The translations under genes and the position numbers were made by a program. The notes under the pieces were generated by a model. It searched no databases. It was not told where the DNA came from and worked only from the letters and a program-made list of their open reading frames with translations. Positions 6,623-16,072 of a DNA stretch of 36,667 nucleotides are shown piece after piece. The stretch is from an uncultured Ruminococcus sp. (lineage in GTDB: Bacteria > Bacillota > Clostridia > Oscillospirales > Ruminococcaceae). The stretch is from contig CAADWP010000165.1 of NCBI GenBank assembly GCA_900752785.1, forward strand, positions 1 through 36,667, read 5' to 3'. Positions within the stretch are counted from its first letter, which is position 1; every line of letters begins with the position of its first letter.

Positions 6623-7756
6623 TTATACCCTTATCAATTTGATCAAAGCATTTGCGACATCAACAGCATCTTGATCAGAATTATCCTTACCAAATGTCAC
6701 TCGAATCGTTCCTTCACGATAATCAGCAGGAACGTTAATTGCCTTGATAACATGAGAGACTTGCTGATTTACACTGTCACAAGCCGAACCGGTTGAAACG
6801 CAAATTCCTTTCAGATCAAGCATATGCATTAGTCCCTCTCCTGATCTGTCTTTGAATGAAATGTTGATGTTGCCAGGCAGACGCTCGGTTGTATGACCGT
6901 TGATTATATAATCAATCCCTGTACTCCTTAAAGCCGTTAAAAATACCTCTGTCAGGTGATGAAGATGTTCAGCATTATGCGACATTTCCTTTGTATTCTT
7001 CTTTAGGGATACAGCCATTCCGACAATGGCAGGCACGTTTTCTGTTCCGGCTCTCATACCAAATTCCTGTGCGCCACCATGGTGGTAAGGTTGCAGCAAT
7101 CTATTTCTGCTGTACAGAAAGCCAATACCTTTCGGTCCGTTGAATTTGTGAGCTGATGCTGAGAGCATATCAATTCCCATAGCTTGTACATCTATCGGAA
7201 TATGCCCTACTGCTTGCACGGCATCAGTATGAAAAACTGCTCCATAGCGATGGGAGATTTCAGATAATTCTTTGATACGCTGAATTGTTCCTATCTCATT
7301 ATTCGCAGTCATGATTGTAACAAGTGTACTGTCACAAGATGCAATGACAGGTCTAACTCTTCCAAGCACCTTTTCTAACTTGTCGGCAGATACAAAGCCA
7401 TATCTATCGACCGGAACAACAAAACGTTCATAACCACTGTTCTCACAAGCATATAAAACGGAATGATGTTCAATAGCTGAGGTCACAACATGACAAATAT
7501 CGCTTGAAACAGTAAAATGCTTGATGGCATGATTATTACTTTCTGTACCACCTGATGTGAAGATGATGTGTTCAGGTTCGGCATTGATACATTCGGCAAT
7601 TGTTTGTCGAGCCTCTTTCAAGGCACGCTTTGCCTTTTTTGAAAAGCTGTAAGCACCAGAGGGATTAGCATAATCTTCAAGGAGATATGGTTTCATCTCC
7701 TCGAATGCATCTATATCCAGTTTTGTTGTTGCTGCATTGTCAGCGTAGATTTTCAT
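6623..7756 (-). CDS. dndA: Cysteine desulfurase (DndA/IscS/NifS family) of the BREX operon
   Basis: This 377-aa PLP enzyme takes sulfur from cysteine as a protein-bound persulfide. The PLP lysine lies in SASAHKFNGPKG (K about 204), with the cofactor-binding HTDAVQ about 25 residues before it. The persulfide cysteine is in STGSACDS (C about 326). The N-terminal DNAATT motif and the TSGGTESNNHA motif complete the class V aminotransferase signature. In dnd systems DndA supplies sulfur for DNA phosphorothioation through DndC, and here the DndC-like partner is BrxP in the same operon. I chose the second in-frame ATG (7754-7756) because GAGG lies at proper distance; the ATG at 7760-7762 is almost on top of the ribosome site. 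It is the last gene before the terminator. A general Fe-S role is possible but less likely given the context. Confidence 0.9.
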   Translation of the reverse strand: MKIYADNAATTKLDIDAFEEMKPYLLEDYANPSGAYSFSKKAKRALKEARQTIAECINAEPEHIIFTSGGTESNNHAIKHFTVSSDICHVVTSAIEHHSVLYACENSGYERFVVPVDRYGFVSADKLEKVLGRVRPVIASCDSTLVTIMTANNEIGTIQRIKELSEISHRYGAVFHTDAVQAVGHIPIDVQAMGIDMLSASAHKFNGPKGIGFLYSRNRLLQPYHHGGAQEFGMRAGTENVPAIVGMAVSLKKNTKEMSHNAEHLHHLTEVFLTALRSTGIDYIINGHTTERLPGNINISFKDRSGEGLMHMLDLKGICVSTGSACDSVNQQVSHVIKAINVPADYREGTIRVTFGKDNSDQDAVDVANALIKLIRV

Positions 7757-7776
7757 ATTCATACCTCATTTAGAAA

Positions 7777-9237
7777 TCACTTTAATTGAATATCAGGAAT
7801 TTGCTTATCTGCTTTCGTATACTCCTTGGGATCAATGATGCAAAGCTGCTTGTAAATCGTACTCCTCATATCAATTGCAGGTTTCAGGCAATACTCCTCA
7901 AATTCCTGCGGATCAATATCAGTCGGCTTTTGCACATGAGGAAACAACAATTTAAGCAATGCGGTACAAAGACGCTTTATTGCTGTCATATGTCTTGTAT
8001 ATGCTTTGGGCGGAGTTTTCAGCAGCTCATCCACAACGGAAGCATAACTCAGATCATCACGCAGTGCGTGCATTACTTCTGCAAAATACTCGGTATTGAT
8101 AGCCCAGCCATTTGCAATCATTCCTGTTTTCATCGGCGGTATCTTCCAGCCAGGAATAAACCCATGAAAACGGTCTAATGTTGCAGACTCACCAAACACT
8201 TCACTTATATGCTCTACCATGTTCTTATTTATGTCAAATCTATCAGCGTCAATATTACCAAGTACGATAACCCCTGCATCAGCAGTAAGTGCTGCATCGA
8301 AACCTTTGATCTCACCAAATTCCATATAGTGTTTTAGAGCTTGTTGGATTTGTCCAGGCTGTTCAAAGGTGATGGATTGCACTTCATCAAAACCGACATA
8401 ATCAAACCTCGTGATCAATCCGCCTGTCTTTTTTGCATTATCGTAAATAAGTGAAGCCCTTGAAACAGTTCCACCAGTTATCAGCCATCCACGTTTGCTT
8501 ATTTTCTCAAAGATATAACTCTTACCGGTTCCCTTGGGTGCAAGTTCTATCATATTAACTCTCTTTTCCACAAATGGAAGAAGACGACGCAGAAAATAAA
8601 GCTTTGAGGATTCATCTATATTTCCATTCTCATCTACATAGCCATTGGGATTGTAATCTATAGAACTGATGATAACATCGATCCACTCGTGAATATCAAA
8701 CTCTTTCCTTGCCTCACGGTAAAAATCAAGGTCAACAGTATAGGGACAGAACGGTTTGTACCCATTCATTGTTATAATACCCTTGGGCTTATTTGCCGTT
8801 CCTTCCATTGCCCATGACAGCGTAATGATGCCCCAATTTTCGCTCTCTCTAAGAAGAGTATCCTGCCATTTATCTGCGACATCATAATCTACAACACCGG
8901 AAGCGCCACCTCTTGCTCCGCCAAAATCGGGCAACTCAAACATTGTCTTACCGGTTTTTACATCAACTGATACTCGAACACGAGCCAAAAATTGAACCGT
9001 TTCTCCGTTGACCATCTGAAACTTATACTGCTCGAAGTCATCACGGCTTGGAATGTATCGTTTGATATATCTTCTAACACTATCGTAATCAATAGCGCCC
9101 TCATCATCTGAAAACTTCATGACAAGCCAGTCACGCATATATGAGGGAATACTCAAATTGGAAAAGTATTCGCTTCGCTGCGGATCTTTTAACACCACCA
9201 TATCCGCAAATACTTCCCTTATTTTTTCTTCCAGCAT
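7777..9237 (-). CDS. brxL: BrxL-like AAA+ ATPase without the C-terminal Lon-like domain
   Basis: This 486-aa protein matches the BrxL core. Walker A is APKGTGKSY (about residues 233-241), Walker B is VGFDEVQS (about 281-288), and the conserved DRFHGFIPGWKIP segment lies at about 355-367. BrxL assembles rings on DNA and is needed for phage exclusion in several BREX types. BrxL proteins are commonly near 670-700 aa and end in a Lon-protease-like domain; this one stops soon after the ATPase region, with no such domain visible. The frame ends cleanly 20 bases before the desulfurase start, so a short form seems native and not frameshifted. I chose the ATG at 9235-9237, which has GGAGGG 5 bases upstream; a GTG at 9255 would overlap the previous gene. 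Confidence 0.85.
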   Translation of the reverse strand: MLEEKIREVFADMVVLKDPQRSEYFSNLSIPSYMRDWLVMKFSDDEGAIDYDSVRRYIKRYIPSRDDFEQYKFQMVNGETVQFLARVRVSVDVKTGKTMFELPDFGGARGGASGVVDYDVADKWQDTLLRESENWGIITLSWAMEGTANKPKGIITMNGYKPFCPYTVDLDFYREARKEFDIHEWIDVIISSIDYNPNGYVDENGNIDESSKLYFLRRLLPFVEKRVNMIELAPKGTGKSYIFEKISKRGWLITGGTVSRASLIYDNAKKTGGLITRFDYVGFDEVQSITFEQPGQIQQALKHYMEFGEIKGFDAALTADAGVIVLGNIDADRFDINKNMVEHISEVFGESATLDRFHGFIPGWKIPPMKTGMIANGWAINTEYFAEVMHALRDDLSYASVVDELLKTPPKAYTRHMTAIKRLCTALLKLLFPHVQKPTDIDPQEFEEYCLKPAIDMRSTIYKQLCIIDPKEYTKADKQIPDIQLK

Positions 9238-9251
9238 ACCAACCCTCCTCA

Positions 9252-9452
9252 TCACAGAAACAGAGTACAGCCTTGTTCCTTAAACTCTTGTATCTTATCT
9301 TTTAGATCATCAACAGTACAGCCTATTACTTCCGAAAGGCAATTTAAGCAGTAGAGATCCTCGGTATCAACATCAATTAGTTTTTTTGACAAGGCTATCT
9401 CATCCTTTTTTAATGGTTCTTTGCAATCACAGCATAATATCTTTTTTCTCAT
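9252..9452 (-). CDS. Small zinc-ribbon protein within the BREX operon
   Basis: This 66-aa protein has two CxxC pairs, C7/C10 (CCDC) and C35/C38 (YCLNC), spaced as in a zinc ribbon. A helical C-terminus (VDDLKDKIQEFKEQ) follows. Its ATG overlaps the pglZ stop by 4 bases and it ends just before brxL, so it is translated with the defence genes. I recognise no named family. It could be a zinc-binding adaptor for PglZ or BrxL. The tight packing argues that it is a real component. Confidence 0.75.
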   Translation of the reverse strand: MRKKILCCDCKEPLKKDEIALSKKLIDVDTEDLYCLNCLSEVIGCTVDDLKDKIQEFKEQGCTLFL

Positions 9453-11842
9453 AGGTCAAAGTCCCCATCGTTATTACCAATAGCAGAGTTTATAATCAGT
9501 TCATCTGCCTGCACAGATTTACCGTTTGCAATTATAGAGACCGTATATTTTCCATGCTTGATGTTTTCAAAAACGATCTTCCAGACTTTCTTGTCATCGG
9601 TTGCAGTTACATTCGCAGAAATACTACCAATATTGATTTGCAGACTTGCTATTGACTGATTGAATTTGATAACTGCATTTGCCTTCTTATTTTGTATTTT
9701 CACAGGATTCTTTTCCCATTCAGCTTGTAGGGGAATGGTACTGTTACTATCAAATACTATGATTGGCACAAGCAGTTCTTCCGGAGTCGCTCCACCATGA
9801 ATCTCACCATATGTCGGCACATCATCATCTGCACCAGCGGCATGACCGGAAATTATATAATGGTCATAATTGGTGAAAACTATATAGCTTTCATCTCCAA
9901 TATGTCGGACTATTTGGGTTTCCATTTTTGTTCCAGGTGCTTTAGATGAAACGCCGAATCTTCCATGACTACCTACAGTGATCTCCTTTGGAGCGGGGAT
10001 ACCCTGTCTTGTGTGAAAAAATCTGGCAGCAAGCCTACTGGTACCATGGTCTCCTGTTATGATGATCCTACGATATTTTTTCAGGAGTTCGCTTATTTTA
10101 CTGCCGATCGTCACCATTTTTTCAGTTCCATGCTTTTCAGAAACAACGGTAAACTGTTCTTCAATACAAGGATAATAGTCATCAATATCCTTATAGCTTA
10201 ATCCCTTGTGTGCAAGCTTATCCAGATAGTCGATCTTTTCATAGGGGACATCCATCTGATTCCATTGATTATTAAACTTTGTTTCAGTAGGAATCTTTGC
10301 AAGTCCACATGAATGATATACAACAGTGCCGTCTTTTCGTTTTGCAAGTGCCTTTAAGAGTAGCGGCAGCCATTCAGCACCTAACGCATCTACACACAAT
10401 ACGACAGTCTGATCATCAATATAATCTGAAAGTTCAGCAAAGCGAGAATCAAATTGGTCGGTTTGGATTCCAGCGAAATACATCTGCTCATCGTCAGGGA
10501 GTGTGTTTGACAGCTTATATATTTTGTATAACTCCATATAACGACGAAGTTCTTCATCGCTATAATATGTGCCATCCAAATATTCAAACAATTCAGGATA
10601 GAGTGCCTTTAATCTTTGGCAACCGTATACAGCATTCTTATCTTCACGCAGCCATTGTCCTACCATTTTCAGTAGATAGATTCGTTCGTCAGAAGTATCA
10701 CAAGAAAGATAATCCAATCGTGCCTCATAACTCGGTATTTTGCTTAAGGAATCAAAATACACATTATCTCTTTTTAATTTCACGGCAGCGATGATCTGCT
10801 GAGTTTCTGCAACCCACTTTGATGTGAGGTGCGTAATTAAGAAAATGTCATGTAAAATGATTTCATCCAATGTATCCAGTTTCTCACACTTCAAAATACA
10901 ATGTGAAAGATAGGTATTATCAGGATGCAAGCGATACCATAATTGCACCAGTTCTTTTTTATTAGTCGAAAGAATAGACCATTTGCCCATAATATCAAGA
11001 GCTTGGAAGCTGCTTACATTGAGGCACGATAAAATTGCGTCATCCAGTGTCTTATGCTGGAGTGCTTGCTCGAACAATTCTTTCTGCACTTCAATCGAGC
11101 AATTATCGGTGTTCAGTACTTCACCGCCGTTCAAGTTTTCCTGAATGAAAGACAAGTTATCCTTTACAACGTGTATTGTTATTGTACCGTTGGTTTGCTG
11201 TATTAAATGAGAGCGACCGGTGATAAGTGCATATTCGGTTATTACAGTTTTTCCATCTGCCCAAAAGTCGTACCATTCCTGAAGATTGCTAAACAACAAT
11301 ATATTAGGCTTTTGTAATTTATCTTTTAATTCCAGAAATTGCGCAGAGTAAACCGTAACTGTTAACTTTTGATCTTCATCACTATCCGATGTACAGTCGA
11401 AATAGTAATCTTTCATTCTTTCGTCTGCCATCAACCTTAATGTTGAATCCTGCCAAAGAGCCTCACATCCCCATAAAGGAATGATTATACGACCGGTACT
11501 GCTTGCCGGAACCTGATGAGTAATCAGCTTTTTAAGTCTTGCTGTGTCAACTTCATTATGGCTGAACAGCCTTAAATATTCGCTGACACCAGTCAAAATC
11601 ACCCATTTAGAATGATAGTCAGTACCGTTTAAGTTTTCATATCGTGGCATGATATCAGGTGCAGAAAACAGCTCACCTGCTGAAACAAGACTTACATCAG
11701 GAATCTGACGAAGTTTGTCTACCAACTCACGATATTTCTTTATGTTAGAAACCATAATCACACGAAATGGTATTCGACAGGGGATTAGTTCGGCAGTTAT
11801 TCGTTCTGTATTTAACTTGTCATAAACCTGATCTATGGTCAA
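9449..11842 (-). CDS. pglZ: PglZ/BrxZ, alkaline-phosphatase-fold BREX protein
   Basis: This 797-aa protein is the signature BREX component. The C-terminal half carries the metal-binding motifs of the PglZ domain: VVLCVDALGAEW (Asp about 485), IIITGDHGTSR (about 594-603), and HGGATPEELLVP (about 682-693). These are typical of the alkaline phosphatase superfamily. The N-terminal half is an uncharacterised mixed domain. A short beta-rich tail follows the PglZ domain (about 730-790). PglZ works with BrxC and, in other BREX types, with a methyltransferase; none is present here. The start is a TTG with AGGTGA 6 bases upstream, because no ATG fits. It begins 12 bases after brxC ends and overlaps the zinc-ribbon gene by 4 bases. 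Confidence 0.93.
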   Translation of the reverse strand: MTIDQVYDKLNTERITAELIPCRIPFRVIMVSNIKKYRELVDKLRQIPDVSLVSAGELFSAPDIMPRYENLNGTDYHSKWVILTGVSEYLRLFSHNEVDTARLKKLITHQVPASSTGRIIIPLWGCEALWQDSTLRLMADERMKDYYFDCTSDSDEDQKLTVTVYSAQFLELKDKLQKPNILLFSNLQEWYDFWADGKTVITEYALITGRSHLIQQTNGTITIHVVKDNLSFIQENLNGGEVLNTDNCSIEVQKELFEQALQHKTLDDAILSCLNVSSFQALDIMGKWSILSTNKKELVQLWYRLHPDNTYLSHCILKCEKLDTLDEIILHDIFLITHLTSKWVAETQQIIAAVKLKRDNVYFDSLSKIPSYEARLDYLSCDTSDERIYLLKMVGQWLREDKNAVYGCQRLKALYPELFEYLDGTYYSDEELRRYMELYKIYKLSNTLPDDEQMYFAGIQTDQFDSRFAELSDYIDDQTVVLCVDALGAEWLPLLLKALAKRKDGTVVYHSCGLAKIPTETKFNNQWNQMDVPYEKIDYLDKLAHKGLSYKDIDDYYPCIEEQFTVVSEKHGTEKMVTIGSKISELLKKYRRIIITGDHGTSRLAARFFHTRQGIPAPKEITVGSHGRFGVSSKAPGTKMETQIVRHIGDESYIVFTNYDHYIISGHAAGADDDVPTYGEIHGGATPEELLVPIIVFDSNSTIPLQAEWEKNPVKIQNKKANAVIKFNQSIASLQINIGSISANVTATDDKKVWKIVFENIKHGKYTVSIIANGKSVQADELIINSAIGNNDGDFDL

Positions 11843-11854
11843 TTATATCACCTC

Positions 11855-14800
11855 TTATTCGTTAAATGCATCGCAAAACTCAGGATGTGCATCAAGAAAA
11901 CTTTGTACAGCGTTACGCAATTTACCTTCATCCATTGTCTTAACATGGTTTTTAGTGTTACTCAGTTTTTCCTTCTTCGCCTTTTCCTGCTGTTCTTTTT
12001 TCAATATATTACGGAAATCATTCAATTCGGTAATATCCCAATTGCTCATGTCATTTCCTAACTTCATCTTTGCTTTTGCCATGATCTGTATACGATCTTC
12101 GGAAAAAATCTGAGCATATTCATCTCCCAGGACTTTTAACAGTGCTTCTGAGATTATAGCGTCATCTGTCAAGATGGAATGATCCATCGTATCCAGAATA
12201 TTGATCGCAGTCATAACATCAGTATCCATAGTCCTTTGGTCGTTTTGAACTTTTGTTAAAGTAGTGAATGCGTCACGCTGCTCTTTTGCGACAATCCAAT
12301 AGATAGGAGCATTATGAATAGAACACCACTTTTTAACAGAATCACATTCCGAGCCTACTACTGATAACCAACGTTCCTTCAAGCGTATACGGTGTCTTGC
12401 CTGACTGATATTACTCATCAATCCATTTAGGTCTTTATCAAACTGTTGTTTTGGGGTATTGAACCGAATATCTTTTAAGCCAGAATAAATTGTGTCAAGC
12501 TCCTGGGCTGTGCATTCCAAACCAAGTTGATCAAGCAGATCAGATAGTAAAGTTTTTCCATCACGAAGGAATTCCATCGCTGATTTTCCATAGGAATTCA
12601 GTTCTGCTGAATCAGCCTGTCTCTGCTCATCTGTCATTTGTGCTGCATTGTTTGATACAATCCACTCCATAGCTTTGAGAGCACCAAACCACGGTTTATC
12701 TAAAGTTTCTACGACGCTGATCGGGATACGGACAAACTTAAACTGGTTTGCCAAGTCATTTCGCACTTCTTCAATGCTGTGGTATGTTTTGTCCAATGCA
12801 TCATTTAAGGTCTCAAGATAGTGATATTCGCTGATGATATCCGGAATCTTACTAAGAACCTGTTCTTCAGTCCATGTATAAATAGAATCCTGCATAACAA
12901 TGTGCAGCTTATCACTGAGTACATCAGAGCTAATCTTAAGCCTTTCGACGATTTCTTTTAACTCTGATGAAGCCTCAAACAAGAACGAGCGAAATGCTTC
13001 GTTCAATGCATTCTTATCCTGAAAAGCTTTTCTTAGTATGGAACGTATCTTACCTCGACCGCTAAAAGCCTGATTTACATTCCCCATGATTTCTTCATGG
13101 CTGTTATTTTGCTCAATGAACTTTTGAATATTATCGATGATTTCCTTGGCAACAGTTTGATTCTCAGCATTGTTATATGCTGATTGCGGAAGATACTTCA
13201 ATGTCCAGAAAGGTGATCCGCTGTTAGTTACAGCAACACGCATATTATGCCAGCATTCTGTTTCATTCGCTACTTTAACATCAGACAAAGCCATAATGTT
13301 CTTAATGTAATCTCTGAATAAGCGGAACGTTTCGCTTCCAGACGAAAGATAATCTGTGGTCATCTTGCCTTTTACAAGATTATATACCATAGTTTTCAAG
13401 TTGTTTTCTACAAGTATCTGCGGTGCGCCGGCACTATCAGTCCATGTATAGTCACTGTTTTTATAACCGGTAAACACATAACCCAACAAAATTCCACAGG
13501 CAATTGTATCATAATAGCCGAAAGGCGGCTTCATAAGCTTTGACCACAAGTCACTTAAGACGACTTTCTTTCCAGACTGAATTTCGTCTCTTACAACCTT
13601 TGCCAATTCACTGACTGCCTGAACAGAATCATTACCGGTCATATCAGCCATTTCATTAATGTCTGTAATGTCAAGAATCTGTCCAATTCCTGTAAGCACG
13701 CTTTTAAGCTGGTTTGAATTCGTTGCACGTTGAATGCCTGCTAACGGAGCGGAATCGGAACAGCTCTTATACGCTGTATTGGTGATAACGATTTTTTCGG
13801 GAGCATATGGGAAAAGTTTATCAATAACACTTGCTCGAATTGTCTTTGACAAGTGCGCCATACCGTAAATATTATTAAACACTTGTGTACCGTTCCATGC
13901 GATAATTTGACTGGAAGCACTTACTTGCTGTACCCATGTGCTGATAACAATATTAGCTTCATTGCTCTGCTGAGATGCGGCACCTGTCTGTCCACTTTCT
14001 GTAGCCATGTCCTGCTTTGTAATAGCATTTAACCACTTCTTGCGTATTTCCTCTGTGAGCGGCTTTTTTACAAGAGCGATAGTAAGTCTTGACTCATCAA
14101 GGTCAGATACTCTATTTCTTAAATCTTCCTGAATAGAAAGATACTGGTTATCATCCTTGACGATTACAACAAGCAGCCCAAGCTTGTAAGGATATTTATC
14201 TAAATCCTTTAGTATCTCGTCTAAACGGGATTTAATCGAGTTGGTTTCAGCACAGCAGACACATATCTTCATACGTCTGCTCGATACATCGTTGCTGTCC
14301 CAACACTTATCTTCAAATGGTTTTGAGAAAATACCATCCTTGCTAAACATCTGATAGCGTGTGTATTTTTTGTCGTTTGCATCATAATGCAACTGGAATG
14401 AACCACCATCTGTAGAGAAAGGCAGTTGCAGACGAACAACTCCATTAGCTGCTGTATCAAGGGTAACGAGCTTGCACTCTTCAAGTGTTGCAAGTAGATC
14501 TTTCACCTGATCTTCACTCATAACACCAGCAAGGCACAGCGATAAGCAATCAACAGTAGCTGCTATTCCGCCTTGTGTGCGTCTTCCGCTATAAAGACCT
14601 TTTGCAGATGACATTACCGCTAACAGCAACATGACTATCTTGAACAGGCGATGAGCATTTTCGTCTGCTTCAACCAGATTTTTATTATCCTCATAATGCC
14701 TGATATACTCAGCAACTTTAGTCTCTTTTTCAAGAAAATCACTGTCTCTTGTAAAGAAATAATCCCATAGCCATTCCGGAGTCAGCCAGCAAGCCTGATC

Positions 14801-16054
14801 GTCCGGACCGTATTTACTGATATATCCAGCAAAACCAATGTCCTCATTTGAGCGATCCTTCATGAAGCGGAACATTGTACGCTCTGCGGCAGCATAGTTC
14901 TCAGCTACACGAGCAAGCAGGCGAACTGTCATAGGGTGCATAGGACAAAGAGCTTTTATAAATCCCGAAATATTGCTATCGGGACCAGCTTCCATATCAG
15001 CAATTCTTGAATGAATATTCTGAATAACAGCCTTTCTGGCTTCATCCCAATGATTTTCCATGCCATTACGAATATTGATCGATCCTGCGATCAAATCAAG
15101 TGAAGCATCTGCGGTCAAGTGAAATTCGACCTCATGGAAACGATGAGAGATTTGCTCATATTGTTCCGAACCACCTACTCGTGCCACGAGATCTGTTGAT
15201 TTATGTACGATGAATAGGGCATAGAAAGGCTCTTCCTTTGTAAATTCTGAGATCTGCTGTAAAATAATATGGTCATCTGAATTAGAAACATATTCTGTGA
15301 ATTCATCCCAGATAAGGAAGATACCGCTTTTGCTGAGATTATTGCACTTAATTACTTCAGCTACCCACTTCTTAAAAGTATCCAGATTAATGACAAGTGA
15401 CATTTTCTTGTTGCGCAGTACACTTGCAACATTCTGAATAGCAGTAAGATTTCCTTCCTCTACCAGATCTTGCAGTTCCTTTACAGAGCTATAATCATCG
15501 CCAAGAGTGGTTGTAGACAACATGAATTCCCAATTGATAGTTGGGTCATTCATTTTCTCTCTAACGACCTCATACAGTGAATGGCTACCAAGGTCTGCTG
15601 AATCACCAAACTTCTCCACAAGTGCCTCACGAATTGCCTGCTCCATTTCAATGAGCATCATATCGCCGGTACGAATACCGCTGCAACCCGTCTTCCAAAT
15701 CACAAGATAATCTCCGTTTTTGCGACATTTTTTGAAGCGATTCTTATATTCAGCAAGGCGGTGATTTCCTGCCATGAAGTCCTCAACGATCTCAGGCTTT
15801 TCTTCAAGAAGATGTTTCACTAAAATAGCCGCATAGCTTTTACCAGTACCATACGAACCGTTGATCCAAAATGAACGTCGGGAATCAGTATCTTCTTTAT
15901 TCAAAGACTGACACAATACCTCCATGAGCTTGCACATATCTTCTCCGACAATATAATCACGCCAGAGATTCTCATTACGCTTATCTGCATCTATATCAAC
16001 GACAGATTCAAATGAAGGGTTTATCTCCAGAAAACTGTTGTATTTTACACTCAT
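11855..16054 (-). CDS. brxC: BrxC/PglY-like large P-loop ATPase
   Basis: This 1399-aa protein has a canonical Walker A, GSYGTGKSY (about residues 66-74), and a Walker B in IFLIWDEFTEYV at about residue 245. Length, early P-loop and long helical C-terminus match BrxC (called PglY in type 2 systems), the AAA-type ATPase found in BREX loci. The last 40 residues are charged and helical (KKEQQEKAKKEKLS), a possible coiled coil. It is thought to act with PglZ in modification or exclusion; the mechanism is not established. AAGGAG lies 9 bases before the ATG, and the gene starts 18 bases after brxP ends. Confidence 0.9.
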   Translation of the reverse strand: MSVKYNSFLEINPSFESVVDIDADKRNENLWRDYIVGEDMCKLMEVLCQSLNKEDTDSRRSFWINGSYGTGKSYAAILVKHLLEEKPEIVEDFMAGNHRLAEYKNRFKKCRKNGDYLVIWKTGCSGIRTGDMMLIEMEQAIREALVEKFGDSADLGSHSLYEVVREKMNDPTINWEFMLSTTTLGDDYSSVKELQDLVEEGNLTAIQNVASVLRNKKMSLVINLDTFKKWVAEVIKCNNLSKSGIFLIWDEFTEYVSNSDDHIILQQISEFTKEEPFYALFIVHKSTDLVARVGGSEQYEQISHRFHEVEFHLTADASLDLIAGSINIRNGMENHWDEARKAVIQNIHSRIADMEAGPDSNISGFIKALCPMHPMTVRLLARVAENYAAAERTMFRFMKDRSNEDIGFAGYISKYGPDDQACWLTPEWLWDYFFTRDSDFLEKETKVAEYIRHYEDNKNLVEADENAHRLFKIVMLLLAVMSSAKGLYSGRRTQGGIAATVDCLSLCLAGVMSEDQVKDLLATLEECKLVTLDTAANGVVRLQLPFSTDGGSFQLHYDANDKKYTRYQMFSKDGIFSKPFEDKCWDSNDVSSRRMKICVCCAETNSIKSRLDEILKDLDKYPYKLGLLVVIVKDDNQYLSIQEDLRNRVSDLDESRLTIALVKKPLTEEIRKKWLNAITKQDMATESGQTGAASQQSNEANIVISTWVQQVSASSQIIAWNGTQVFNNIYGMAHLSKTIRASVIDKLFPYAPEKIVITNTAYKSCSDSAPLAGIQRATNSNQLKSVLTGIGQILDITDINEMADMTGNDSVQAVSELAKVVRDEIQSGKKVVLSDLWSKLMKPPFGYYDTIACGILLGYVFTGYKNSDYTWTDSAGAPQILVENNLKTMVYNLVKGKMTTDYLSSGSETFRLFRDYIKNIMALSDVKVANETECWHNMRVAVTNSGSPFWTLKYLPQSAYNNAENQTVAKEIIDNIQKFIEQNNSHEEIMGNVNQAFSGRGKIRSILRKAFQDKNALNEAFRSFLFEASSELKEIVERLKISSDVLSDKLHIVMQDSIYTWTEEQVLSKIPDIISEYHYLETLNDALDKTYHSIEEVRNDLANQFKFVRIPISVVETLDKPWFGALKAMEWIVSNNAAQMTDEQRQADSAELNSYGKSAMEFLRDGKTLLSDLLDQLGLECTAQELDTIYSGLKDIRFNTPKQQFDKDLNGLMSNISQARHRIRLKERWLSVVGSECDSVKKWCSIHNAPIYWIVAKEQRDAFTTLTKVQNDQRTMDTDVMTAINILDTMDHSILTDDAIISEALLKVLGDEYAQIFSEDRIQIMAKAKMKLGNDMSNWDITELNDFRNILKKEQQEKAKKEKLSNTKNHVKTMDEGKLRNAVQSFLDAHPEFCDAFNE

Positions 16055-16072
16055 CTCAGTAAGCTCCTTTCA

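Noticed and set aside
10297..10794. 165-codon plus-strand frame inside pglZ
   Set aside because: Antisense to a gene with clear catalytic motifs and without a start signal.
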